Below are positions 1-10,052 of a stretch of 64,000 bases of DNA, one piece after another; the first letter of the stretch is position 1; each line of letters begins with the position of its first letter. The stretch spans positions 3,596,001 to 3,660,000 of the forward strand of contig NC_085851.1 in assembly GCF_020906515.1 (NCBI RefSeq), written 5' to 3'. The DNA is from Vanrija pseudolonga. Its lineage: Eukaryota > Basidiomycota > Tremellomycetes > Trichosporonales > Trichosporonaceae. The translations under genes and the position numbers were made by a program. The notes beneath the pieces were generated by a model, which made no database searches, was not told where the DNA came from, and saw only the letters and a program-made list of their open reading frames with translations.

Positions 1-58
1 GCTGCACCTGCGCGAGCTCGTTGATCGAAGGGAGGGACCGGCGTCGCGCGCGCTCCAT
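1..58 (-). CDS. N-terminus of an unidentified gene leaving the left edge (partial)
   Basis: On the minus strand an ATG at 58-56 opens a frame that stays open to the window edge. The 19 codons read MERARRRSLPSINELAQVQ. The start is basic and is followed by a helix-like stretch, which is plausible coding sequence, but no family can be assigned from 19 residues. The 1.17 kb beyond it holds no other coding exon I can support and would be its promoter. The call rests only on an open frame next to an empty region, so it may be chance. Confidence 0.35.
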   Translation of the reverse strand, partial: MERARRRSLPSINELAQVQ

Positions 59-1226
59 GGTACGTCGGTGTGTGTGATGAGTGTGAAGATGCAACTGGCC
101 TCGACAGCTAGAGCACCACTTTGCTCTACCACACCACTGGCACCACTTGAGCACCTCTTGACGGCACCCCCTTGCCCCTCCCCCTCGCTCCCCACCCCCT
201 GTTTCCGAAACGCAGCAGGCAGGCCAGCAGGAGGGAGAAAGAACGCTCGTCGCCAGCAGGCAAGGCAAGACCAGTAAGTCACGGCGCATACGGCACGCCC
301 GCAAACCTAATCCCACGAGCGAGGCCACATCAACGGCGAAGGCCACACGGTGCCTGGCACGCCCGTGCCGGCATGGTGCTTGTGGAGGCGAGGCGAGATC
401 CGCGCCATGGCCACGCCGACGGCGAGGAGGCTACGCACTTCAGCCGGGGAAATTCGAGGCCCTGCCAAGTTGGTCAAGAGTCTAATCTGTCTCGCAACGC
501 ACAGCCCACCCTTCGTTCCAGCAGATCACGTACGCGACGGCGGCGGCGTGAGCAGGTGGTTAACTGGACTGGGTTGGGCTGGGCTGGTCGTCTAGTTCTA
601 CATTAGTCTTGCCGCGTTGCCTACAGACGCGTGGCGCCGCCTCGGAAGCACGTGTAGTGTCCCGTAGTGTCGCGTAGTGCGCGTAGTGCGCGTAATGTGC
701 TTGTTCGGCATGATGACGAGCGAGCGAGCGACACAGCGTGGCATGCACTGGCTGCGCCTGGGCCTGGTGCGCCCCCCCCCCCCCCCCCTTCCGTCCAAAG
801 AACACTCGGCGCGTTCGCTCGCTTCTAACAACCTCCGACGCCGGGCAGCCCGCCAGCCAGCCCGCCCGCGCTCGCTCCGGCCACAACACGCCGCACACAC
901 TCCGCACGCACGTCGCACTACACTACACTACACGCCGCAGCTCGTCCATTCCCCAACGCCACCCCCGACGCCACAGCAAACAAACAAGCAGCTCTGGCCA
1001 GGGCCGCCATTCACTCCCGCCGACGCCGGGTCCCTGGTCCGAGAGTATCGCCGGCCCGACCAGGGGGTGGCGTCGGAGCTCTTGGGTCGAGGCACCATTC
1101 ACCTCCGCCGGAGCAATCAATCCACTGCAAGCTGCCAGCCTGCAAGCGCCCGTAAGAAGGCAATAGTTCATTTAATATTCTATGGCAAGCTTAAAAACAC
1201 CCTTACTGCGGCAGCGGTAGCAGCTC
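59..1226. other. Intergenic region, no gene recognised
   Basis: This stretch lies downstream of the ABC transporter (minus strand, stop at 1227) and upstream of the possible gene at the left edge. Open frames here are low-complexity (Ala, Arg, Pro rich), overlap on both strands and show no family features. It contains a C17 homopolymer at 772-788 and short GTAGTG-type repeats around 655-690. I see nothing else in it. Confidence 0.6.
772..788. repeat. Poly-C tract (17 nt)
   Basis: An uninterrupted run of 17 C lies in the intergenic region upstream of the left-edge gene. It is a slippage-prone homopolymer and its exact length may vary or be a sequencing artefact. Confidence 0.9.
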
Positions 1227-4200
1227 CTACTGCTGCTGGCCAAGCCTCCTTCGCTCAGCCTCGAGGGCCAACTCCTTCAGGTTCTTGAACTCGGTCTTGC
1301 CAGTCGCCTTGCACAGGCTGTAGAAACGTGACTTGTGGTCACGCAGCAGTTCGGCCGGCGAGGCATACTCGGCGATCGAGCCACGGTGCATCACCAACAC
1401 CTTGTCAAAGTCGATGATGGTGTGGATACGGTGTGCAATCGTGAGGATCGTGCTGTCGGCAAACTCGGCACGGATCGTCTTGGAGATGAGCTCGTCCGTC
1501 TCGTAGTCGATCGATGCAGTCGCCTCGTCCATGAACAGCACCTTGTTGTGGCGCAGGATGGCACGAGCCATGCAAACCAGCTGCTTCTCGCCAGTCGAAA
1601 AGTTCTCGCCGCCCTCCGAGACGGGGTACGACAGGTCGCGGAAGACATTGACGTTGCGGCTCTCCTCGGCGTCAGAGTCCCCGCTCGACAACTCGGCGAC
1701 AGCGGCAGGGCCAACAGGCTCGTCGGCCTTGAGCAGGTGAACACGACGAAGCGCCTCGTAAATGTCGGCATCGTCGTACTCGTCAAACACGTCGAGAGTC
1801 GAACGCAGAGTGCCAGAGAGAATCGTGGGGTCCTGGGGAATGATCATGATGTTGGAGCGGAGGTCGGTCAGGCCAATCTTGGCAATGTCGATGCCGTCGA
1901 TAACAATCTTGCCCGAGGTAGCCTCGACGAAGCGGAAGAATGAGAGCGCCAGCGTAGACTTCCCGCAGCCAGTCGAGCCGACAATGCCGACCTTCTCGCG
2001 GGGCTTGACGTCAAAGCTGATGCTGTGGAGAACATCGGGGAGGTCGGGGGCATAGCGGATGACGAGCTTGTCGACCGAGATACCACCCTCGGCGGGCCAC
2101 GAAGCAGGAGGGCGAGGGTCGACGTACTCGGGCGCCTCCTGAGGAACCTCGGAGTACTCCTTGATGCGCTCAAGAGCAACCATGCTCTGCTCAAGCTGGA
2201 CGAAGCGGCGAACCACGAACAGCAGGTCGTGCATAATGGTCGTGGCGAAGGCGAGGGCGAAACCAGCGAAAGCAGCGTTGACGCCCGAAACGAGCATGGC
2301 GCAGGCCGTGACACCGACAAGCAGCGACGAGAGCATGTTGAACCTGGCCGAGAGCCAGCGGTTGATGGTCCAGGTCCACGCAAATGCGAGCATGTTGGTG
2401 TCCTCGAGCTTCATCATCTGCTTGAGGGCAACAGTGCTGGCACCGAAAGCACGGATAACAGCGACACCCGACACAGTCTCGCCGAACAGCGAGTAGAGGG
2501 GCGAACGAGTGACTGAGTCGAGACGACGCATGTCACGAGAGGCCTGGCCGTACATGGATCCGGCATGGTAGTAGACGCCGAGCATGAGCAGGCCAGCCGC
2601 GACGAACGGCCAGCCGCCAATGTAGGTGATCGAGCTGACAGTGACAACGACGTTGAGGGCATAGGCAATCGAGCGCACAAAGTTGTCGGCCATGGACGAG
2701 TCAAGGCCCTCAATGTCCTTACCAAAGCGGTTGAGCAGACGGCCACGGCTCGTGGTGTCGTGGAAGCGCAGCGTGGCGAAGAGGACAGACTCGAGCATTT
2801 TCTGCTGAAGGATGCGCGACGCACGGAGCGAGCCAATGTAGGTGACTGCGAACTGGACGTCACTGAGGATAACACCAGCGACCGAGATGATCGAGTAGCC
2901 AACAACGTAGTAGGTCGAGCTGTGGTAAGGGCGGTTCGGGTCGGGGTCGGTCCAGAAGGTGACCCAGCCGCGCTCAAAGACGGGGGTAAAGGCAGCGATC
3001 AAGACGGAAAGGATGAAGAAGAACCACCAGACGGGACCGCCAAGCGAGGTGAAGTAGAGCTTCCAGACGGGCCAGGCAATGCGGCCACGCACGCGCTTCT
3101 CGTCCTCGATGAGCTTGCGAGGAGCCTTGGGCTTGGCAACCTCGGGGGTGGATCCGACCAGGGTGTTGTTCTCGTCCGTCGGGGCAATGGAGCTCGTCTC
3201 AGAGCCAGGCTCAGATCCAACGGCCGCGCCGCTGAGGCTGACGACCGACTTGTGGACGAGCTTGGCGCCAATGGTCTCTTCGATCGTCTTCTCCTCGAGC
3301 TTCTCGCCCTCGGTGGGCTTGGACTCGGGGTCCTCAGCATCGAGCTCCGCCATCAGACCGCCTTCGACAAACTCGGCCCTGGTGCCAGCAAACTTGACGT
3401 CGCCGTTCTCGAGAGCGACAATGTAGGCAGCAGCAGGGGAAACGAGGGCAGTGTGGTGAGACACAAGCAGAACAGTGCGGTTCTCGAGCAGAGGACCCTG
3501 GATGCACTCGGCCATGATTGCGTGGGCGGTGTGGGCGTCGACAGCCGACAGGACGTCGTCGAGGTAGAGAACGCTGGCGCGCGAATAGACGGCACGGGCG
3601 AGCGAAACACGAGCCTTCTGGCCACCAGAGAGGTTGAGGCCCTTCTCACCAATCTCAGTCTCATCGCCATCCTCGAGGATCTCGAGGTCGGTGGTCAGAG
3701 AGCATGCGGCGATGACGGCATCGTAGCGGGCGGCGTTCCAAGGGCTTGAGAAGATGATGTTGTCCTTGATGCTCGCGTTCTGAAGCCAAGCCTGCTGGGG
3801 AACATAGGCCACAAGCGAGGGCACAATCCACTCGTCGTCCTGGACCTTGTTGTCAAACAATGACATGGCGTCAGGCTCGGAACGAGGGACAACCATCTGG
3901 CCAGCGACAAGGTCGGCCTCGCCGAGAAGGCCAGAGAGGAGGAGCGACTTGCCCGAGCCAAGACGACCGCAGATGAGCGACAGCTTGCCTTCGGGGAAGC
4001 GGAGCGAGAGGTCGGCGAGCGAAAAGTCGGGGCGAGGCGTCGGGGCGGTGGACTTCTTGCCCGAGCCGGACGACGAGTCGTCCTTGGGCCACGTAAGGGT
4101 CGCGTTGACGAGCACAATGTCACCGCCGTCGAAAGGCTCGACGTTGGAAACCTCGGCGAGCGACAAGTACTTCTCGATACGGCGGCACGACACGAAGCCC

Positions 4201-6209
4201 TGGAGGGCAGCGATGAAGGTTTCGGGAAGGGCGTTGAGGGCGAAACGGAGCTCGTTGAAGACCGCAATCGAGGTGAACGCGACGGAAGGCGTGAGGGTCT
4301 CGCCGCGGATGAGGGTGAAGTGGAGGAAGGACACGACCGTCACGAGGACTGGGGTGATGGCCCAGAGGAGGTTGAAGAAGACCTCGATCTGGTAGTTTCT
4401 CGCCTGCCATGAAAGCTCGTTCTTGCGGATACCGTTGATACGCCTCTCGAAGGATCGCTCCCAGGCCATAAACTTGAGCATGCGGATGCCCTGGAGGACC
4501 TCGTTCATGAGCGCCGTGCGTTGGTCACGGGTCTTCATGAGGTTCTCCTGAGCAGTAACGACAAACTTGGAGGCCAGGTGGTTGAGCGGCATGCAGCAGA
4601 TGGTGGTGAGGAGACCAAAGAGTGCCGACGTGCCAAGGAGCTTGACGAGGAAGACGGTGGCAACAACAATCTCCAGAGGTGCGTCCACAATGGTGAAGAG
4701 GTGGAAGATGAACTCGGCCACACGGTCAACATCGACCGTGAACAAGGTCATGATCTGTGACTTTGACTGTACGGCCTCCTCATCCTCCTCCTCGTCCTCC
4801 TTGTCCTCCTTCTTCTTCTTGGCCTTGGCAGCCTCCTCCTTGACATCGCCAACGGCACCGGTGTCCTCAGCTCCAGCAGCAATGTCCTTCTTGCGAAGAG
4901 TCTTGGCGAACAACATGCCGTTCAGCTGAAGCTTGAAGCGTCCAGTAAGCCAGGTCGAGCTGATCGACCAGGTGATGCCGGTAACAAGGTAGACCATAGC
5001 GTTGGACACGAAGAGGCCGAGGGCGAGGATCCAACCCCAGGCGGGCTGCTCACGTCCCGGGTCGTTGGCAAGGTAGTCCAGGAACCACTTGAGGAGGAGA
5101 TGAGGTCCGTAGTAGCCGACGGCGGTGACCGCGGCGAGGGTCGACTGGGCAATGAAGAGCCCCTTGTTGACGACGAGCAGTTTCCAGAGCAGGTTGAAGC
5201 CCTCCCACTTGCGGAGACGGGTTCGGCGACGGCCGTAAACGTTCTTGATATCCAGGTAGTTCGGCAGCGCACGCATGGTGGCTCCCCAGGCAGGGAGGTC
5301 CCAAACGTCCATCGATTCCTGAACCTTGGAGCGCTCAATGACCTCACCAGCGTAGGTGAACATCATCCACTGGGGAATGGTGCACTGCACCTCGCCAACT
5401 ACGTTGGCGAAGTTGGGGTTGAGCGATCGGCTTCCGGCCGGGATGGCATCGACCACCTTGGAGGGGTAGAGATCCTGGAACGGGATGTAGAGCGCCGGGC
5501 CGCGGCGGACAACGAGGATGATGAGGAGGGGCACAAGCTGGAGCAGAGGCAGCAACGACGTCAAGATCGGGATGATCTTGAGGGGCGGGAGGCTGACAAT
5601 CTCCATGATGGTGAAGAACCTCGTCTCACTGATGGGGCTCGATGGCATGGGCGTCGAGGGGAGGAGAGCGAGAATGCCGAGGATCAGGAACTGGGAGGCG
5701 AGGTTGACAGCCAGGTAGATCGTAGTCGGCCAGTGTGTGCGGGTCTCCCTCTGGCGAAGGTACGAGATCGTGAGGATGAGGTTTACGACATGTGCCGGGA
5801 CGAGAAGGATAGGAAGCAGGAACGCGCGAAGGCGCTCGTGCTCCTCAAAGCCTTCCGAGGCGATGATGGTGAAGACCAGGAGGAGAACGTTGGCGACGAA
5901 CGGCGGGATGAGAGCCGCAAGGAGGGCAATCTTGAGGCCCTGTGTCCAGCGCCAGAACTGAGCCTCGGCGACCGGCACACCGTCGCTCATGACGACGGGG
6001 TCGTCGATATCAAACGCGTCCCGCTTGGCGGGGAACGCGCCGACACCACCATCGAGGGCTTCATCTCTGGCAGTTGGAAGTTTGACTCCACGGCTGTGGA
6101 GTAGGGCGTAGACTGGCGACGCCGGGTGGGTTGTGATGTAGAGTGAGAATGAGACAACGGAGACGAGAGGTATTAACGCAGTTGTTGCTATAGCAAATGT
6201 CGATGCCAT
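1227..6209 (-). CDS. Full-length ABCC (MRP-type) ABC transporter, intron-free
   Basis: A 1660-residue ATP-driven membrane exporter of the MRP/ABCC subfamily, likely in the vacuolar or plasma membrane. The order is an N-terminal hydrophobic extension (TMD0-like, about residues 1-230), TMD1, NBD1, TMD2, NBD2. NBD1 has Walker A GRLGSGKS near residue 748, signature LSGGQ, and Walker B ending in DD, where the catalytic Glu is replaced by Asp as is usual for ABCC NBD1. NBD2 has GSTGCGKS near residue 1410, a divergent signature FSTGEKQ and an intact MDEAT Walker B. An acidic-lysine linker interrupts TMD1. The length and extension resemble the yeast YBT1/VMR1 group; substrate cannot be told. No intron is needed over 4983 nt, which is odd here, where almost all other genes are split. 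The start ATG at 6209 is followed directly by a hydrophobic segment. It faces the kinase gene across 1.1 kb. Confidence 0.93.
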   Translation of the reverse strand: MASTFAIATTALIPLVSVVSFSLYITTHPASPVYALLHSRGVKLPTARDEALDGGVGAFPAKRDAFDIDDPVVMSDGVPVAEAQFWRWTQGLKIALLAALIPPFVANVLLLVFTIIASEGFEEHERLRAFLLPILLVPAHVVNLILTISYLRQRETRTHWPTTIYLAVNLASQFLILGILALLPSTPMPSSPISETRFFTIMEIVSLPPLKIIPILTSLLPLLQLVPLLIILVVRRGPALYIPFQDLYPSKVVDAIPAGSRSLNPNFANVVGEVQCTIPQWMMFTYAGEVIERSKVQESMDVWDLPAWGATMRALPNYLDIKNVYGRRRTRLRKWEGFNLLWKLLVVNKGLFIAQSTLAAVTAVGYYGPHLLLKWFLDYLANDPGREQPAWGWILALGLFVSNAMVYLVTGITWSISSTWLTGRFKLQLNGMLFAKTLRKKDIAAGAEDTGAVGDVKEEAAKAKKKKEDKEDEEEDEEAVQSKSQIMTLFTVDVDRVAEFIFHLFTIVDAPLEIVVATVFLVKLLGTSALFGLLTTICCMPLNHLASKFVVTAQENLMKTRDQRTALMNEVLQGIRMLKFMAWERSFERRINGIRKNELSWQARNYQIEVFFNLLWAITPVLVTVVSFLHFTLIRGETLTPSVAFTSIAVFNELRFALNALPETFIAALQGFVSCRRIEKYLSLAEVSNVEPFDGGDIVLVNATLTWPKDDSSSGSGKKSTAPTPRPDFSLADLSLRFPEGKLSLICGRLGSGKSLLLSGLLGEADLVAGQMVVPRSEPDAMSLFDNKVQDDEWIVPSLVAYVPQQAWLQNASIKDNIIFSSPWNAARYDAVIAACSLTTDLEILEDGDETEIGEKGLNLSGGQKARVSLARAVYSRASVLYLDDVLSAVDAHTAHAIMAECIQGPLLENRTVLLVSHHTALVSPAAAYIVALENGDVKFAGTRAEFVEGGLMAELDAEDPESKPTEGEKLEEKTIEETIGAKLVHKSVVSLSGAAVGSEPGSETSSIAPTDENNTLVGSTPEVAKPKAPRKLIEDEKRVRGRIAWPVWKLYFTSLGGPVWWFFFILSVLIAAFTPVFERGWVTFWTDPDPNRPYHSSTYYVVGYSIISVAGVILSDVQFAVTYIGSLRASRILQQKMLESVLFATLRFHDTTSRGRLLNRFGKDIEGLDSSMADNFVRSIAYALNVVVTVSSITYIGGWPFVAAGLLMLGVYYHAGSMYGQASRDMRRLDSVTRSPLYSLFGETVSGVAVIRAFGASTVALKQMMKLEDTNMLAFAWTWTINRWLSARFNMLSSLLVGVTACAMLVSGVNAAFAGFALAFATTIMHDLLFVVRRFVQLEQSMVALERIKEYSEVPQEAPEYVDPRPPASWPAEGGISVDKLVIRYAPDLPDVLHSISFDVKPREKVGIVGSTGCGKSTLALSFFRFVEATSGKIVIDGIDIAKIGLTDLRSNIMIIPQDPTILSGTLRSTLDVFDEYDDADIYEALRRVHLLKADEPVGPAAVAELSSGDSDAEESRNVNVFRDLSYPVSEGGENFSTGEKQLVCMARAILRHNKVLFMDEATASIDYETDELISKTIRAEFADSTILTIAHRIHTIIDFDKVLVMHRGSIAEYASPAELLRDHKSRFYSLCKATGKTEFKNLKELALEAERRRLGQQQ

Positions 6210-7296
6210 GTAGTATCGATGAGGTGGTTGTAGATGGGTGAAAGGGGTATGAGAGCCGCGCGATGGGGCGGCTGTTTTGAAGTGCGAAGCGTCTGCGCGA
6301 GCACGCGGTCGAGTCGAGTCAGAAAAGCGACGTGACTGTCGGCGAGATCGATCTAGTGGACGGACGTAAGGTGGAGCCGAGGGGGATGGCGATGAGGGTA
6401 GGCGAGATGGGAGATGGTCAGAGGCCTAGTGGGTACTAGTCCTGGGAGTGGGATGGGAAAGGAGAGACGGTCACGGGGGGAGAGTTAGTTGAAGAGGTCG
6501 AGTCGTGTTAGATGCGATGGAGTCGAGAGTGGAAGCGATGCGCCCAGGGATAATGGGTTAGCTTGAACGCGCGGGCAAGCAAGCAGGCAGGCAGCTTTGA
6601 GCAGCAGGGTGAGTGGCAGCACGCGGTTCCACCTAATCTTCGAGTTGCTTACATTTTGCCTCGGATCCGAGCGGTGGCTACAGCATAAAAATGGCCTGGG
6701 TGATGTCATTTTTGCCAAAGCACGCATGGATACACCACCCAAGTCGGCTTGGCCCGAGACCACCAGGGCTGGCAGGCAGGCTGGCAGGTCGGCTCTCTCC
6801 TCGGGACACGCGCCGAAGTGGGGGTAGGCGTATCCTCAAATAGAGGGCGTGTTAAATTCATATGTTAGGAGTTGATTAGCAGAAGCAGAGATATAAGCAA
6901 CGTCGATATCTTGTGTTTCTGAGATTGTCGTCTTTTGAGTGGGTTGCTGATGCATTGCAGCATGCCGATCTGCTGATCTATTTGCTTTCTGCACCAGTTG
7001 GCGCCTTGTCCCTCCCTGTAATCCGTGCAGATATGCAGATCATGGGGTGGTCAGTGTCAATATGTCAATACACACGTGTTTGGATTAGCGGAATCAAATT
7101 CACGGGGCCTGAGCCTCGACACGCGCCTTGTTTTGATCTTGGCCCTTGTCGCCCTTGTCCCTGGCTGGCAAGTGCAACACTCCGACCCCCGCCAGGATCA
7201 ACCACCGTTGTCCTTCTCAGCTCACCATCACCATTGTCCACGACTTGGACTTAGAACAAGTCTTTCTCATCGACTCCCCCCCCCACACACACTCCC
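6210..7296. promoter_or_regulatory. Divergent promoter region, ABC transporter / AGC kinase
   Basis: A region of 1.1 kb between two divergent starts (6209 minus, 7313 plus). No convincing coding exon is seen; open frames are short and unlike proteins. The right part (about 6840-7100) is richer in A and T than its surroundings. A pyrimidine and CA rich leader precedes the kinase uORF. Confidence 0.5.
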
Positions 7297-7311
7297 ATGA
7301 CTCGTAGATAA
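7297..7311 (+). promoter_or_regulatory. uORF (MTRR-stop) ending 1 nt before the kinase ATG
   Basis: The codons ATG ACT CGT AGA TAA occupy 7297-7311, and the main ATG of the kinase begins at 7313. The stop and start are arranged as TAA-C-ATG. A five-codon uORF this close could allow reinitiation or dampen translation. Whether it lies in the transcript depends on the real transcription start, which is not visible. Confidence 0.5.
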
Positions 7312-7312
7312 C

Positions 7313-9884
7313 ATGCCCCCACCATCCTACCCCCACCGCCACTTGCTCTTGTCCAATGTCCTCGACGCCCAGGCAACCCAGCCCATAGCGGACCACTTTG
7401 CCGTCGCCGACGAGGCCAATGAGCGAGGGTGCAAGCTTGATGCGCTCCTCCTTGCAGGCTGGGCTGCCAGTGGATTAAAGGGGAGGCAGGCAGACAGAGA
7501 CGGTGAGCTTGCAGGCGCTTGTCGATTATGAGCTGACTCCCACAGCTCTCCAGCACGTTGACAACCTTCGCATCAAGAAGAGCGACTATGACGTCCTTGG
7601 TCGTATTGGCGAGGGCCAGTTTGGTGTCGTGAGTACCTTTCATTGCCGGTGGTAGAGTTCTAACTCGCGCAGGTCGATGCTGTGCGGTGCAAGCTTGACG
7701 GGCGGGTCTACGCCATGAAGACGATCGAGAAGAGCATGGTGCTCCGAGCTGGAGGAGTAGGTGACTTGCGCGTTCCTCTCACCTAACACGCAGCAACTGG
7801 GCCTCGGGAACGAGCGCCATGTCCACATGCTCGCCACGTCGATGAAAACGGCCGTACCGGCCCCCCGGCTAGCCGTCACCTTCCAGACACCACACGCCCT
7901 GCACATGGTCACTTCCTACGCCCCATGTGGTAGCCTGTGGGACCGCCTATGCGAGATGCTGCCCGCACCGGGGTTGGATACTGGCCGTATGGAGGAGAAG
8001 GAGGTCGCATGGTGGGCCAAGCAGATGGTCGCGTCCATCGCTTGGCTTCACGGTTTGGGCTACGCGCATCGGTGGGTACTAACTGCTCTTTACTGCTGAC
8101 ACCCGGCAGTGATATCAAGCCTCACAACTTTCTACTCCTCGCCGATGGTCGGCTGTGGTTGACCGACTTTGGCTCATCGGCGCCCCTCACCAACGGATCC
8201 GTCCCCAAGCGGCTGTGCCTACTGCCTGCCGGAACCCCAGACTATGTGGCCCCCGAGGTGCTCAGGCTAGCCGAGGACGCCATGATCGAGGCGGCTCACA
8301 GTCTCGATGACGAGAGCGAGGCCGACCGCACCCTCCGCCCATCGGATATCGACCCACCCGGGTACGGCAGAGACGTTGACTGGTGGTCGCTCGGCGCGAC
8401 CCTCTACGAGATGAGTGTGGGCCGAGCACCCTTCTTCTCGCCATCCATCGGGGGCACGTACGAGCGGATCATGCAGTGCGACGTGCGCTGGCCCGGCCAT
8501 GTCTCCCAGCAGCTCAAGAGCCTTCTCAGTGGTCTGCTGAGCACGGCAGAGATCCGCCTCGGCCACTCGGACGTAGGCGAGATCCGCCGCCACCCCTTCT
8601 TCAACGGGGTTGACTGGACAAAACAGGGCGTTCCACCTCCAGGTGTGGCGCCTCAGCCGATCGACCTTACCACCTTGACCGACTCATTCGAGCATGGATT
8701 CAGTGACATGGACGACGTGACGTTTGACCACTTCTTCAACTCGTCACCAGGCCTCACGACGACTATGAGCCACTCGGTGTCCGTCGCAGTCCCCTCGGCG
8801 CCCGTCGCTTGGGCTCGATGGGTTGGCTGGTCGTGGGACCCACCGACCGACTTCTTCGGTTCAGAGCCACCGCCCACGGTTTCACCACCAACAAAGCTCG
8901 CCCTCCTGGCCCCGGCTGCGACCACGAACATGATGCACACCCCTCTTCGTGGCGCTGCGAATGCTGGTACACCGCCAACTGTGCCAAGAACTGCGCCTCG
9001 CTCTGTACCTCGAACCCGCCCGGTGTCCGAGAGACAGGCGTTCGCCGAGCTCGTCAAATGCGTTCAGGCCAGTGCACGAAAGAAGCTGGCGTCTTCAGCC
9101 ATCAAGATTCCAGGTTCAGCCTCATCAGTCAACTCGTCGAGTATGTCACCACCAATCTGGCGCAAGGAGCAGCCTCCTACCCCAACCCCGATGTCTCGGG
9201 ACGTTACAGCGCTCACTGCCACGATGCGGACGTTCCGTCCGCTATCCCGCACGTCCTCTCGCGGCTCAGAGGGCTCGCAGTTACCTTCGTCGCGCAGCGG
9301 GTCGCTCCGACTGAGGGACGAAGCGGCCCTCTCCAAGCTGCTTGCCGCCGAACAAGACGAGTCAACCGTTGTGCGCACGCGGGCCGGTGTCCGCGGGCTG
9401 TCACGTATAGGGGACGATACGGTGCTCGCCAAGCTTTTAGCGGCGGACAGAGACAAGCCAGAGAACCGGCCCCCGCCACCTCCTCGCCCCCTCTCGCGTG
9501 CGTCCTCCATCCGCAGCCAGTCGAGCCGAGAGTCCCTCCGCCCCCTCACACCGCTAAGTGAGATGCCCCCGCTTGGTGAGAGGCCAGTGAACACTGTCAG
9601 CTCGGGCACATCGAGCAGCCGCAGCAGCAAGGACACGCCGAGCAAGTCACTGCCTGGTAAGAAGTTGCCACCTTCCGACAAGCATGTCCCCCTGGCCGAC
9701 AAGTATGTCCCGCCGCGTGACCCTGGCGTGGTTGGCGGCGACAGGATCGCGTCGCTTGGGCAGTGGCATCACTCGCTGGAAGACGGTCTCTCGGTGAGTT
9801 GGCCTTCCCCTTCCGAGCTAACTCGCCCAGAATCTCGAACGACGACTGGCCAGCATTCGGGCCCGCCTCGAAGCTTCTTCCTAA
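7313..9884 (+). CDS. AGC-family Ser/Thr kinase, MRCK/ROCK/citron-like
   Basis: Exons 7313-7502, 7546-7628, 7673-7756, 7794-8071, 8110-9793 and 9831-9884 give 790 residues. The kinase domain runs from the Gly loop GEGQFGVV (about 85-92) through Lys107 in YAMK, HRDIKPHN (211-218), DFG (231-233) and GTPDYVAPEVL, to PFF near the domain end, so all catalytic residues are present. The WWSLGATLYEM and TYERI segments and the tail after the domain match AGC kinases of the DMPK/ROCK type. The usual hydrophobic motif FxGFxY appears as WVGWSW (residues 449-454). Behind it is a roughly 320-residue Ser/Pro-rich disordered region ending in a short amphipathic helix. The inter-lobe segment after APE carries an insertion of about 20 residues. 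Retaining the last intron (9794-9830) would replace the C-terminus and stop at 10000. Likely role: polarity, cytokinesis or cytoskeletal signalling, inferred from family only. Confidence 0.85.
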
Positions 9885-10052
9885 GCCTCCCCCAGATCTG
9901 TATAATAACACAAAGCCAGCAGGCACCTCTTCCACCTCCTCATTGTACATTCCAACTCCACGACATCACGCACACTCCTAACATGGGTAACAATGCATAG
10001 CAGATACACTTCTAATCGTTTGTGGTTTGTGTTGATGTTGGGCCTCACACGC

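Noticed and set aside
2565-3749. 394-codon open frame on the plus strand opposite the ABC transporter (and others at 5100-6104 and 1335-1943)
   Set aside because: Mirror frames of a GC-rich coding strand. They show no family features, and the minus-strand transporter explains the region fully.
7937-8109. Open frame starting at 7937 as the kinase start
   Set aside because: It reads through exon 4 in another frame and the intron at 8072-8109; the real chain comes from 7313 with the Gly loop and catalytic Lys.
9794-10000. Kinase C-terminus read through the last intron to 10000
   Set aside because: GTGAGT, GCTAAC and CCCAG mark a normal intron, and the spliced end is a tidy amphipathic helix. 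Kept as a minor alternative.
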